Source: Nematostella vectensis (taxonomy: Eukaryota; Cnidaria; Anthozoa; Actiniaria; Edwardsiidae). Taken from it: a stretch of DNA of 64,000 nt. This document shows, piece by piece, positions 23,665 through 36,681 of this stretch (within the stretch, counting starts at the first letter, position 1; the number at the start of each line of letters is the position of its first letter). Made by a program: the position numbers and the translations under genes. Below the pieces are notes generated by a model. The model ran no database searches, was not told the origin of the DNA, and saw nothing but the letters and a program-made list of their open reading frames with translations. The DNA is taken from the NCBI RefSeq assembly GCF_932526225.1, contig NC_064045.1, positions 15,620,442-15,684,441 on the forward strand, read 5' to 3'.

Positions 23665-26285
23665 TTGCTGAAGGGAATTGTAATGAAAATTACTTTTAAT
23701 ACTATTGGTATCGTAAACTATCCAAAGCAAAGTCACCATTGGACTGGAGGTTACATTCGGGAAAAGCTTCAGGGTTACATTCGGGAATTTGTTTTACGAG
23801 TGTAACCTCCAAAAGGTTACCATCGATAATTTTTTTTCCGAATGTAAATTCCAAAAAGTAACATTAGGAAAAATAAAACAGTATACTCGGAAAAATAGGT
23901 ATATCAATCTATCGAGCGCTATGCTCTATGTTAGAATCTACTTAATCAAGTTATCCAAGGAATCTAGTCAGTTCTTGTGTGCATAAAATATGTACAGGAT
24001 CCTGAACAAAGCATGAGCACATCAAAGATGCTGAGAGTACATAAAAATGTTCCTATACCTTCTTTTTATGTCATGACACACCAAGAACAGTATAATTAAG
24101 TATCGATATTTAAAAAAAAATAAAGAAAAAAAATAGGCTATCAGCGGGAATCGAACCCGGGTCGCTGCGTTAGTAGTCAAGTGCCCGCAACGAAAGACTA
24201 ACGTGGCATTGCTGAAGGAAATTGTAATGAAAATTACTTTTAATACTATTGGTATCGTAAACTATCCCAAGCAAAGTCACCATCGGACTGGAGGTTACAT
24301 TCGGGAAAAGCTTCAGGGTTACATTCGGGAATTTGTTTTACGAGTGTAACCTCCAAAAGGTTACAATCAATAATTTTGTTTCCGAATGTAAATTCCAAAA
24401 AGTAACATTAGGAAAAATAAAACAGTATACTCGGAAAAAAGGTATATCAATCTATCGAGCGCTATGCTCTATGTTAGAATCTACTTAATCAAGTTATCCA
24501 AGGAATCTAGTTAGTTCTTGTGTGCATAAAATATGTACAGGATCCTGAACAAAGCATGAGCACATCAAAGATGCTGAGAGTACATAAAAATGTCCCTATA
24601 CCTTCTTTTTATGTCATGACACACCAAGAACACTATAATTAAGTATCGATATTAAAAATAAAAAATAAAGGAAAAAAATAGGCTATCAGCGGGAATCGAA
24701 CCCGGGTCGCTGCGTTAGTAGTCAAGTGCCCGCAACGAAAGACTAACGTGGCATTGCTGAAGGGAATTGTAACGAAAATTACTTTTAATACTATTGGTAT
24801 CGTAAACTATCCCAAGCAAAGTCACCATCGGACTGGAGGTTACATTTGGGAAAAGCTTCAGGGTTACATTCGGGAATTTGTTTTACGAGTGTAACCTCCA
24901 AAAGGTTACAATCGATAATTTTTTTTCCGAATGTAAATTCCAAAAAGTAACATTAGGAAAATAAAACAGTATACTCGGAAAAAAAGGTATATCAATCTAT
25001 CGAGCGCTATGCTCTATGTTAGAATCTACTTAATCAAGTTATCCAAGGAATCTAGTTAGTTCTTGTGTGCATAAAATATGTACAGGATCCTGAACAAAGC
25101 ATGAGCACATCAAAGATGCTGAGAGTACATAAAAATGTCCCTTTACCTTCTTTTTATGTCATGACACACCAAGAACAGTATAATTAAGTATCGATATTTA
25201 AAAAAAAATAAAGAAAAAAAAATAGGCTATCAGCGGGAATCGAACCCGGGTCGCTGCGTTAGTAGTCAAGTGCCCGCAACGAAAGACTAACGTGGCATTG
25301 CTGAAGGGAATTGTAATGAAAATTACTTTTAATACTATTGGTATCGTAAACTATAAGCAAAGTCACCATCGGAATGGAGGTTACATTCGGGAAAAGCTTC
25401 AGGGTTACATTCGGGAATTTGTTGTAGGAGTGTAACCTCTAAAAGGTTACAATCAATAATTTTGTTTCCGAATGTAAATTCCAAAAAGTAACATTAGGAA
25501 AAATAAAACAGTATACTCGGAAAAAAAGGTATATCAATCTATCGAGCGCTATGCTCTATGTTAGAATCTACTTAATCAAGTTATCCAAGGAATCTAGTTA
25601 GTTCTTGTGCGCATAAAATATGTACATGATCCTGAACAAAGCATGAGCACATCAAAGATGCTGAGAGTACATAAAAATGTCCCTATACCTTCTTTTTATG
25701 TCATGACACACCAAGAACAGTATAATTAAGTATCGATATTTAAAAAAAAAAATAAAGAAAAAAAAATAGGCTATCAGCGGGAATCGAACCCGGGTCGCTG
25801 CGTTAGTAGTCAAGTGCCCGCAACGAAAGACTAACGTGGCATTGCTGAAGGGAATTGTAATGAAAATTACTTTTAATACTATTGGTATCGTAAACTATCC
25901 CAAGCAAAGTCACCATCGGACTGGAGGTTACATTCGGGAAAAGCTTCAGGGTTACATTCGGGAATTTGTTTTACGAGTGTAACCTCTAAAAGGTTACAAT
26001 CAATAATTTTGTTTCCGAATGTAAATTCCAAAAAGTAACATTAGGAAAAATAAAACAGTATACTCGGAAAAAAAGGTATATCAATCTATCGAGCGCTATG
26101 CTCTATGTTAGAATCTACTTAATCAAGTTATCCAAGGAATCTAGTTAGTTCTTGTGCGCATAAAATATGTACATGATCCTGAACAAAGCATGAGTACATC
26201 AAAGATGCTGAGAGTACATAAAAATGTCCCAATATCTTCTTTTTATGTCATGATACACCAAGAACAGTATAATTAAGTATCGATA

Positions 26286-26319
<34 letters not shown>

Positions 26320-26321
26320 TA
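23592..26321 (+). repeat. Five-unit higher-order repeat, copy 1 (2,730 bp)
   Basis: This block starts with a unit carrying CTGCAG (23621), CTAATGTGG and a very long A run. Later units carry ATTAAAAATAAAAAATAAAGG, a 4-base deletion giving CTATAAGC (25351), and GTTGTAGGAG (25421). Every marker is repeated 2,730 bp downstream. Confidence 0.85.
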
Positions 26322-28690
26322 GGCTATCAGCGGGAATCGAACCCGGGTCGCTGCAGTAGTAGTCAAGTGCCCGCAACGAAAGACTAATGTGGCATTGCTG
26401 AAGGGAATTGTAATGAAAATTACTTTTAATACTATTGGTATCTTAAACTATCCAAAGCAAAGTCACCATTGGACTGGAGGTTACATTCGGGAAAAGCTTC
26501 AGGGTTACATTCGGGAATTTGTTTTACGAGTGTAACCTCCAAAAGGTTACCATCGATAATTTTTTTTCCGAATGTAAATTCCAAAAAGTAACATTAGGAA
26601 AAATAAAACAGTATACTCGGAAAAAAAGGTATATCAATCTATCGAGCGCTATGCTCTATGTTAGAATCTACTTAATCAAGTTATCCAAGGAATCTAGTCA
26701 GTTCTTGTGTGCATAAAATATGTACAGGATCCTGAACAAAGCATGAGCACATCAAAGATGCTGAGAGTACATAAAAATGTTCCTATACCTTCTTTTTATG
26801 TCATGACACACCAAGAACAGTATAATTAAGTATCGATATTTAAAAAAAAATAAAGAAAAAAAATAGGCTATCAGCGGGAATCGAACCCGGGTCGCTGCGT
26901 TAGTAGTCAAGTGCCCGCAACGAAAGACTAACGTGGCATTGCTGAAGGGAATTGTAATGAAAATTACTTTTAATACTATTGGTATCGTAAACTATCCCAA
27001 GCAAAGTCACCATCGGACTGGAGGTTACATTCGGGAAAAGCTTCAGGGTTACATTCGGGAATTTGTTTTACGAGTGTAACCTCCAAAAGGTTACAATCAA
27101 TAATTTTGTTTCCGAATGTAAATTCCAAAAAGTAACATTAGGAAAAATAAAACAGTATACTCGGAAAAAAGGTATATCAATCTATCGAGCGCTATGCTCT
27201 ATGTTAGAATCTACTTAATCAAGTTATCCAAGGAATCTAGTTAGTTCTTGTGTGCATAAAATATGTACAGGATCCTGAACAAAGCATGAGCACATCAAAG
27301 ATGCTGAGAGTACATCAAAATGTCCCTATACCTTCTTTTTATGTCATGACACACCAAGAACACTATAATTAAGTATCGATATTAAAAATAAAAAATAAAG
27401 GAAAAAAATAGGCTATCAGCGGGAATCGAACCCGGGTCGCTGCGTTAGTAGTCAAGTGCCCGCAACGAAAGACTAAAGTGGCATTGCTGAAGGGAATTGT
27501 AATGAAAATTACTTTTAATACTATTGGTATCGTAAACTATCCCAAGCAAAGTCACCATCGGACTGGAGGTTACATTTGGGAAAAGCTTCAGGGTTACATT
27601 CGGGAATTTGTTTTACGAGTGTAACCTCCAAAAGGTTACAATCGATAATTTTTTTTCCGAATGTAAATTCCAAAAAGTAACATTAGGAAAATAAAACAGT
27701 ATACTCGGAAAAAAAGGTATATCAATCTATCGAGCGCTATGCTCTATGTTAGAATCTACTTAATCAAGTTATCCAAGGAATCTAGTTAGTTCTTGTGTGC
27801 ATAAAATATGTACAGGATCCTGAACAAAGCATGAGCACATCAAAGATGCTGAGAGTACATAAAAATGTCCCTATACCTTCTTTTTATGTCATGACACACC
27901 AAGAACAGTATAATTAAGTATCGATATTTAAAAAAAAATAAAGAAAAAAAAATAGGCTATCAGCGGGAATCGAACCCGGGTCGCTGCGTTAGTAGTCAAG
28001 TGCCCGCAACGAAAGACTAACGTGGCATTGCTGAAGGGAATTGTAATGAAAATTACTTTTAATACTATTGGTATCGTAAACTATAAGCAAAGTCACCATC
28101 GGAATGGAGGTTACATTCGGGAAAAGCTTCAGGGTTACATTCGGGAATTTGTTGTAGGAGTGTAACCTCTAAAAGGTTACAATCAATAATTTTGTTTCCG
28201 AATGTAAATTCCAAAAAGTAACATTAGGAAAAATAAAACAGTATACTCGGAAAAAAAGGTATATCAATCTATCGAGCGCTATGCTCTATGTTAGAATCTA
28301 CTTAATCAAGTTATCCAAGGAATCTAGTTAGTTCTTGTGCGCATAAAATATGTACATGATCCTGAACAAAGCATGAGCACATCAAAGATGCTGAGAGTAC
28401 ATAAAAATGTCCCTATACCTTCTTTTTATGTCATGACACACCAAGAACAGTATAATTAAGTATCGATATTTAAAAAAAAAAATAAAGAAAAAAAAATAGG
28501 CTATCAGCGGGAATCGAACCCGGGTCGCTGCGGTAGTAGTCAAGTGCCCGCAACGAAAGACTAACGTGGCATTGCTGAAGGGAATTGTAATGAAAATTAC
28601 TTTTAATACTATTGGTATCGTAAACTATCCAAAGCAAAGTCACCATCGGACTGGAGGTTACATTCGGGAAAAGCTTCAGGGTTACATTCG
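26322..28690 (+). repeat. Five-unit higher-order repeat, copy 2
   Basis: CTGCAG is at 26351, CTATAAGC at 28081 and GTTGTAGGAG at 28151, each exactly 2,730 bp after copy 1. The CTGCAG unit appears a third time at 30136. It belongs to a 12-unit relationship (offset about 6,545 bp) between 22.5-24.3 kb and 29.0-30.8 kb. Confidence 0.85.
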
Positions 28691-31226
28691 GGAATTTGTT
28701 TTACGAGTGTAACCTCCAAAAGGTTACAATCGATAATTTTTTTTCCGAATGTAAATTCCAAAAAGTAACATTAGGAAAATAAAACAGTATACTCGGTAAA
28801 AAAGGTATATCAATCTATCGAGCGCTATGCTCTATGTTAGAATCTACTTAATCAAGTTATCCAAGGAATCTAGTTAGTTCTTGTGTGCATAAAATATGTA
28901 CAGGATCCTAAACAAAGCATGAGCACATCAAAGATGCTGAGAGTACATAAAAATGTCCCTATACCTTCTTTTTATGTCATGACACACCAAGAACAGTATA
29001 ATTAAGTATCGATATTTAAAAAAAAATAAAGAAAAAAAATAGGCTATCAGCGGGAATCGAACCCGGGTCGCTGCGTTAGTAGTCAAGTGCCCGCAACGAA
29101 AAACTAACGTGGCATTGCTGAAGGGAATTGTAATGAAAATTACTTTTAATACTATTGGTATCGTAAACTATCCCAAGCAAAGTCACCATCGGACTGGAGG
29201 TTACATTTGGGAAAAGCTTCAGGGTTACATTCGGGAATTTGTTTTACGAGTGTAACCTCCAAAAGGTTACAATCGATAATTTTTTTTCCGAATGTAAATT
29301 CCAAAAAAGTAACATTAGGAAAATAAAACAGTATTCTCGGAAAAAAAGGTATATCAATCTATCGAGCGCTATGCTCTATGTTAGAATCTACTTAATCAAG
29401 TTATCCAAGGAATCTAGTCAGTTCTTGTGTGCATAAAATATGTACAGGATCCTGAACAAAGCATGAGCACATCAAAGATGCTGAGAGTACATAAAAATGT
29501 TCCTATACCTTCTTTTTATGTCATGACACACCAAGAACAGTATAATTAAGTATCGATATTTAAAAAAAATAAAGAAAAAAAATAGGCTATCAGCGGGAAT
29601 CGAACCCGGGTCGCTGCGTTAGTAGTCAAGTGCCCGCAACGAAAGACTAACGTGGCATTGCTGAAGGGAATTGTAATGAAAATTACTTTTAATACTATTG
29701 GTATCGTAAACTATCCCAAGCAAAGTCACCATCGGACTGGAGGTTACATTCGGGAAAAGCTTCAGGGTTACATTCGGGAATTTGTTTTACGAGTGTAACC
29801 TCTAAAAGGTTACAATCAATAATTTTGTTTCCGAATGTAAATTCCAAAAAGTAACATTAGGAAAAATAAAACAGTATACTCGGAAAAAAAGGTATATCAA
29901 TCTATCGAGCGCTATGCTCTATGTTAGAATCTACTTAATCAAGTTATCCAAGGAATCTAGTTAGTTCTTGTGCGCATAAAATATGTACATGATCCTGAAC
30001 AAAGCATGAGTACATCAAAGATGCTGAGAGTACATAAAAATGTCCCAATACCTTCTTTTTATGTCATGATACACCAAGAACAGTATAATTAAGTATCGAT
30101 ATTTAAAAAAAAAAAAAAAAAAGAAAAAAAAAATAGGCTATCAGCGGGAATCGAACCCGGGTCGCTGCAGTAGTAGTCAAGTGCCCGCAACGAAAGACTA
30201 ATGTGGCATTGCTGAAGGGAATTGTAATGAAAATTATTTTTAATACTATTGGTATCGTAAACTATCCAAAGCAAAGTCACCATTGGACTGGAGGTTACAT
30301 TCGGGAAAAGCTTCAGGGTTACATTCGGGAATTTGTTTTACGAGTGTAACCTCCAAAAGGTTACCATCGATAATTTTTTTTCCGAATGTAAATTCCAAAA
30401 AGTAACATTAGGAAAAATAAAACAGTATACTCGGAAAAAAAGGTATATCAATCTATCGAGCGCTATGCTCTATGTTAGAATCTACTTAATCAAGTTATCC
30501 AAGGAATCTAGTCAGTTCTTGTGTGCATAAAATATGTACAGGATCCTGAACAAAGCATGAGCACATCAAAGATGCTGAGAGTACATAAAAATGTTCCTAT
30601 ACCTTCTTTTTATGTCATGACACACCAAGAACAGTATAATTAAGTATCGATATTTAAAAAAAAATAAAGAAAAAAAATAGGCTATCAGCGGGAATCGAAC
30701 CCGGGTCGCTGCGTTAGTAGTCAAGTGCCCGCAACGAAAGACTAACGTGGCATTGCTGAAGGGAATTGTAATGAAAATTACTTTTAATACTATTGGTATC
30801 GTAAACTATCCCAAGCAAAGTCACCATCGGACTGGAGGTTACATTCGGGAAAAGCTTCAGGGTTACATTCGGGAATTTGTTTTACGAGTGTAACCTCCAA
30901 AAGGTTACAATCAATAATTTTGTTTCCGAATGTAAATTCCAAAAAGTAACATTAGGAAAAATAAAACAGTATACTCGGAAAAAAAGGTATATCAATCTAT
31001 CGAGCGCTATGCTCTATGTTAGAATCTACTTAATCAAGTTATCCAAGGAATCTAGTTAGTTCTTGTGCGCATATAATATGTACATGATCCTGAACAAAGC
31101 ATGAGCACATCAAAGATGCTGAGAGTACATAAAAATGTCCCTATACCTTCTTTTTATGTCATGACACACCAAGAACAGTATAATTAAGTATCGATATTTA
31201 AAAAAAAAAATAAAGAAAAAAAAATA

Positions 31227-33060
31227 GGCTATCAGCGGGAATCGAACCCGGGTCGCTGCGGTAGTAGTCAAGTGCCCGCAACGAAAGACTAACGTGGCAT
31301 TGCTGAAGGGAATTGTAATGAAAATTACTTTTAATACTATTGGTATCGTAAACTATCCAAAGCAAAGTCTCCATCGAACTGGAGGTTACATTCGGGAAAA
31401 GCTTCAGGGTTACATTCGGGAATTTGTTTTACGAGTGTAACCTCCAAAAGGTTACCATCGATAATTTTTTTTCCGAATGTAAATTCCAAAAAGTAACATT
31501 AGGAAAAATAAAACAGTATACTCGGAAAAAAAGGTATATCAATCTATCGAGCGCTATGCTCTATGTTAGAATCTACTTAATCAAGTTATCCAAGGAATCT
31601 AGTTAGTTCTTGTGTGCATAAAATATGTACAGGATCCTGAACAAAGCATGAGCACATCAAGGATGCTGAGAGTACATAAAAATGTCCCTATACCTTCTTT
31701 TTATGTCATGACACACCAAGAACAGTATAATTAAGTATCGATATTTTAAAAAAAAAAATAAAGAAAAAAAAATAGGCTATCAGCGGGAATCGAGCCCGGG
31801 TCGCTGCGTTAGTAGTCAAGTGCCCGCAACGAAAGACTAACGTGGCATTGCTGAAGGAAATTGTAATGAAAATTACTTTTAATACTATTGGTATCGTAAA
31901 CTATCCCAAGCAAAGTCACCATCGGACTGGAGGTTATATTCGGGAAAAGCTTCAGGGTTACATTCGGGAATTTGTTTTACGAGTGTAACCTCCAAAAGGT
32001 TACAATCGATAATTTTTTTTTTCGAATGTAAATTCCAAAAAGTAACATTAGGAAAAATAAAACAGTATACTCAGAAAAAAAGGTATATCAATCTATCGAG
32101 CGCTATGCTCTATGTTAGAATCTACTTAATCAAGTTATCCAAGGAATTTAGTTAGTTCTTGTGTGCATAAAATATGTACAGGATCCTGAACAAAGCATGA
32201 GCACATCAAAGATGCTGAGAGTACATAAAAATGTCCCTATACCTTCTTTTTATGTCATGACACACCAAGAACAGTATAATTAAGTATCGATATTTAAAAA
32301 AAAAATAAAGAAAAAAAAAAGGCTATCAGCGGGAATCGAACCAAGGTCGCTGCGTTAGTAGTTAAGTGCCCGCAACGAAAGACTAACGTGGCATTGTTGA
32401 AGGGAATTATAATGAAAATTACTTTTAATACTATTGGTATCGTAAACTATCCCAAGCAAAGTCACCATCGGACTGGAGGTTACATTCGGGAAAAGCTTCA
32501 GGGTTACATTAGGGAATTTGTTTTACGAGTGTAACCTCCAAAAGGTTACAATCGATAATTTTTTTTCCGAATGTAAATTCCAAAAAGTAACATTAGGAAA
32601 ATAAAACAGTATACTCGGTAAAAAAGGTATATCAATCTATCGAGCGCTATGCTCTATGTTAGAATCTACTTAATCAAGTTATCCAAGGAATCTAGTTAGT
32701 TCTTGTGTGCATAAAATATGTACAGGATCCTGAACAAAGCATGAGCACATCAAAGATGCTGAGAGTACATAAAAATGTCCCTATACCTTCTTTTTATGTC
32801 ATGACACACCAAGAACAGTATAATTAAGTATCGATATTTAAAAATAAATAAAGAAAAAAAATAGGCTATCAGCGGGAATCGAACCCGGGTCGCTGCGTTA
32901 GTAGTCAAGTGCCCGCAACGAAAGACTAACGTGGCATTGCTGAAGGGAATTGTAATGAAAATTACTTTTAATACTATTGGTATCGTAAACTATCCCAAGC
33001 AAAGTCACCATAGGACTGGAGGTTACATTTGGGAAAAGCTTCAGGGTTACATTCGGGAAT
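31227..33060 (+). repeat. Four-unit repeat, copy 1 (2,184-bp offset)
   Basis: Units at 31227, 31775, 32321 and 32864 match 33411, 33959, 34505 and 35048. Shared marks include AAGGATGCTGAG, GAGCCCGGG, GAATTTAGTTAG, TCGAACCAAG, ACATTAGGGAATTTG and TTTAAAAATAAATAAAG. Confidence 0.82.
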
Positions 33061-33410
33061 TTGTTTTACGAGTGTAACCTCCAAAAGGTTACAATCGATA
33101 ATTTTTTTTCCGAATGTAAATTCCAAAAAAGTAACATTAGGAAAATAAAACAGTATACTCGGAAAAAAAGGTATATCAATCTATCGAGCGCTATGCTCTA
33201 TGTTAGAATCTACTTAATCAAGTTATCCAAGGAATCTAGTTAGTTCTTGTGCGCATATAATATGTACATGATCCTGAACAAAGCATGAGCACATCAAAGA
33301 TGCTGAGAGTACATAAAAATGTCCCTATACCTTCTTTTTATGTCATGACACACCAAGAACAGTATAATTAAGTATCGATATTTAAAAAAAAAAATAAAGA
33401 AAAAAAAATA
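32864..33410 (+). repeat. Hybrid monomer joining the two subfamilies
   Basis: The left part has CGATAATTTTTTTT and AAAAAAGTAAC (first subfamily), but the right part has TGCGCATATAATATGTACATGATCC (split here as TGCGCATATAA and ACATGATCC), typical of the second. The switch lies between about 33,130 and 33,250. It marks the seam between two four-unit copies and is a likely unequal-exchange junction. Confidence 0.65.
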
Positions 33411-35244
33411 GGCTATCAGCGGGAATCGAACCCGGGTCGCTGCGGTAGTAGTCAAGTGCCCGCAACGAAAGACTAACGTGGCATTGCTGAAGGGAATTGT
33501 AATGAAAATTACTTTTAATACTATTGGTATCGTAAACTATCCAAAGCAAAGTCACCATCGAACTGGAGGTTACATTCGGGAAAAGCTTCAGGGTTACATT
33601 CGGGAATTTGTTTTACGAGTGTAACCTCCAAAAGGTTACCATCGATAATTTTTTTTCCGAATGTAAATTCCAAAAAGTAACATTAGGAAAAATAAAACAG
33701 TATACTCGGAAAAAAAGGTATATCAATCTATCGAGCGCTATGCTCTATGTTAGAATCTACTTAATCAAGTTATCCAAGGAATCTAGTTAGTTCTTGTGTG
33801 CATAAAATATGTACAGGATCCTGAACAAAGCATGAGCACATCAAGGATGCTGAGAGTACATAAAAATGTCCCTATACCTTCTTTTTATGTCATGACACAC
33901 CAAGAACAGTATAATTAAGTATCGATATTTAAAAAAAAAAAATAAAGAAAAAAAAATAGGCTATCAGCGGGAATCGAGCCCGGGTCGCTGCGTTAGTAGT
34001 CAAGTGCCCGCAACGAAAGACTAACGTGGCATTGCTGAAGGAAATTGTAATGAAAATTACTTTTAATACTATTGGTATCGTAAACTATCCCAAGCAAAGT
34101 CACCATCGGACTGGAGGTTATATTCGGGAAAAGCTTCAGGGTTACATTCGGGAATTTGTTTTACGAGTGTAACCTCCAAAAGGTTACAATCGATAATTTT
34201 TTTTTTCGAATGTAAATTCCAAAAAGTAACATTAGGAAAAATAAAACAGTATACTCAGAAAAAAAGGTATATCAATCTATCGAGCGCTATGCTCTATGTT
34301 AGAATCTACTTAATCAAGTTATCCAAGGAATTTAGTTAGTTCTTGTGTGCATAAAATATGTACAGGATCCTGAACAAAGCATGAGCACATCAAAGATGCT
34401 GAGAGTACATAAAAATGTCCCTATACCTTCTTTTTATGTCATGACACACCAAGAACAGTATAATTAAGTATCGATATTTAAAAAAAAAATAAAGAAAAAA
34501 AAAAGGCTATCAGCGGGAATCGAACCAAGGTCGCTGCGTTAGTAGTTAAGTGCCCGCAACGAAAGACTAACGTGGCATTGTTGAAGGGAATTATAATGAA
34601 AATTACTTTTAATACTATTGGTATCGTAAACTATCCCAAGCAAAGTCACCATCGGACTGGAGGTTACATTCGGGAAAAGCTTCAGGGTTACATTAGGGAA
34701 TTTGTTTTACGAGTGTAACCTCCAAAAGGTTACAATCGATAATTTTTTTTCCGAATGTAAATTCCAAAAAGTAACATTAGGAAAATAAAACAGTATACTC
34801 GGCAAAAAAGGTATATCAATCTATCGAGCGCTATGCTCTATGTTAGAATCTACTTAATCAAGTTATCCAAGGAATCTAGTTAGTTCTTGTGTGCATAAAA
34901 TATGTACAGGATCCTGAACAAAGCATGAGCACATCAAAGATGCTGAGAGTACATAAAAATGTCCCTATACCTTCTTTTTATGTCATGACACACCAAGAAC
35001 AGTATAATTAAGTATCGATATTTAAAAATAAATAAAGAAAAAAAATAGGCTATCAGCGGGAATCGAACCCGGGTCGCTGCGTTAGTAGTCAAGTGCCCGC
35101 AACGAAAGACTAACGTGGCATTGCTGAAGGGAATTGTAATGAAAATTACTTTTAATACCATTGGTATCGTAAACTATCCCAAGCAAAGTCACCATCGGAC
35201 TGGAGGTTACATTTGGGAAAAGCTTCAGGGTTACATTCGGGAAT
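33411..35244 (+). repeat. Four-unit repeat, copy 2
   Basis: TCGAACCAAG at 34520 lies 2,184 bp after its partner at 32336. The match ends within the unit at 35048, where CCTCTGAAAGG and CAATAATTTTG replace the partner's sequence. Confidence 0.8.
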
Positions 35245-36681
35245 TTGTTTTACGAGTGTAACCTCTGAAAGGTTACAATCAATAATTTTGTTTCCGAATG
35301 TAAATTCCAAAAAGTAACATTAGGAAAATAAAACAGTATACTCGGAAAAAAAGGTATATCAATCTATCGAGCGCTATGCTCTATGTTAGAATCTACTTAA
35401 TCAAGTTATCCAAGGAATCTAGTCAGTTCTTGTGTGCATAAGATATGTACAGGATCCTGAACAAAGCATGAGCACATCAAAGATGCTGAGAGTACATAAA
35501 AATGTCCCTATACCTTCTTTTTATGTCATGACACACCAAGAACAGTATAATTAAGTATCGATATTTAAAAAAAAAATAAAGAAAAAAAAAAGGCTATCAG
35601 CGGGAATCGAACCAAGGTCGCTGCGTTAGTAGTTAAGTGCCCGCAACGAAAGACTAACGTGGCATTGTTGAAGGGAATTATAATGAAAATTACTTTTAAT
35701 ACTATTGGTATCGTAAACTATCCCAAGCAAAGTCACCATCGGACTGGAGGTTACATTCGGGAAAAGCTTCAGGGTTACATTAGGGAATTTGTTTTACGAG
35801 TGTAACCTCCAAAAGGTTACAATCGATAATTTTTTTTCCGAATGTAAATTCCAAAAAGTAACATTAGGAAAATAAAACAGTATACTCGGCAAAAAAGGTA
35901 TATCAATCTATCGAGCGCTATGCTCTATGTTAGAATCTACTTAATCAAGTTATCCAAGGAATCTAGTTAGTTCTTGTGTGCATAAAATATGTACAGGATC
36001 CTGAACAAAGCATGAGCACATCAAAGATGCTGAGAGTACATAAAAATGTCCCTATACCTTCTTTTTATGTCATGACACACCAAGAACAGTATAATTAAGT
36101 ATCGATATTTAAAAATAAATAAAGAAAAAAAATAGGCTATCAGCGGGAATCGAACCCGGGTCGCTGCGTTAGTAGTCAAGTGCCCGCAACGAAAGACTAA
36201 CGTGGCATTGCTGAAGGGAATTGTAATGAAAATTACTTTTAATACTATTGGTATCGTAAACTATCCCAAGCAAAGTCACCATCGGACTGGAGGTTACATT
36301 TGGGAAAAGCTTCAGGGTTACATTCGGGAATTTGTTTTACGAGTGTAACCTCTGAAAGGTTACAATCAATAATTTTGTTTCCGAATGTAAATTCCAAAAA
36401 GTAACATTAGGAAAATAAAACAGTATACTCGGAAAAAAAGGTATATCAATCTATCGAGCGCTATGCTCTATGTTAGAATCTACTTAATCAAGTTATCCAA
36501 GGAATCTAGTCAGTTCTTGTGTGCATAAGATATGTACAGGATCCTGAACAAAGCATGAGCACATCAAAGATGCTGAGAGTACATAAAAATGTCCCTATAC
36601 CTTCTTTTTATGTCATGACACACCAAGAACAGTATAATTAAGTATCGATATTAAAAAAAAATAATAAAGAAAAAAAAAATA
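34505..36681 (+). repeat. Dimer duplication, 1,087-bp period
   Basis: TCGAACCAAG (34520 and 35607), CTCGGCAAAAAAGG (about 34,800 and 35,887), CCTCTGAAAGG and CATAAGATATG all recur 1,087-1,088 bp apart. The period is shorter than in other dimers because both units have short A tracts. Confidence 0.82.
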
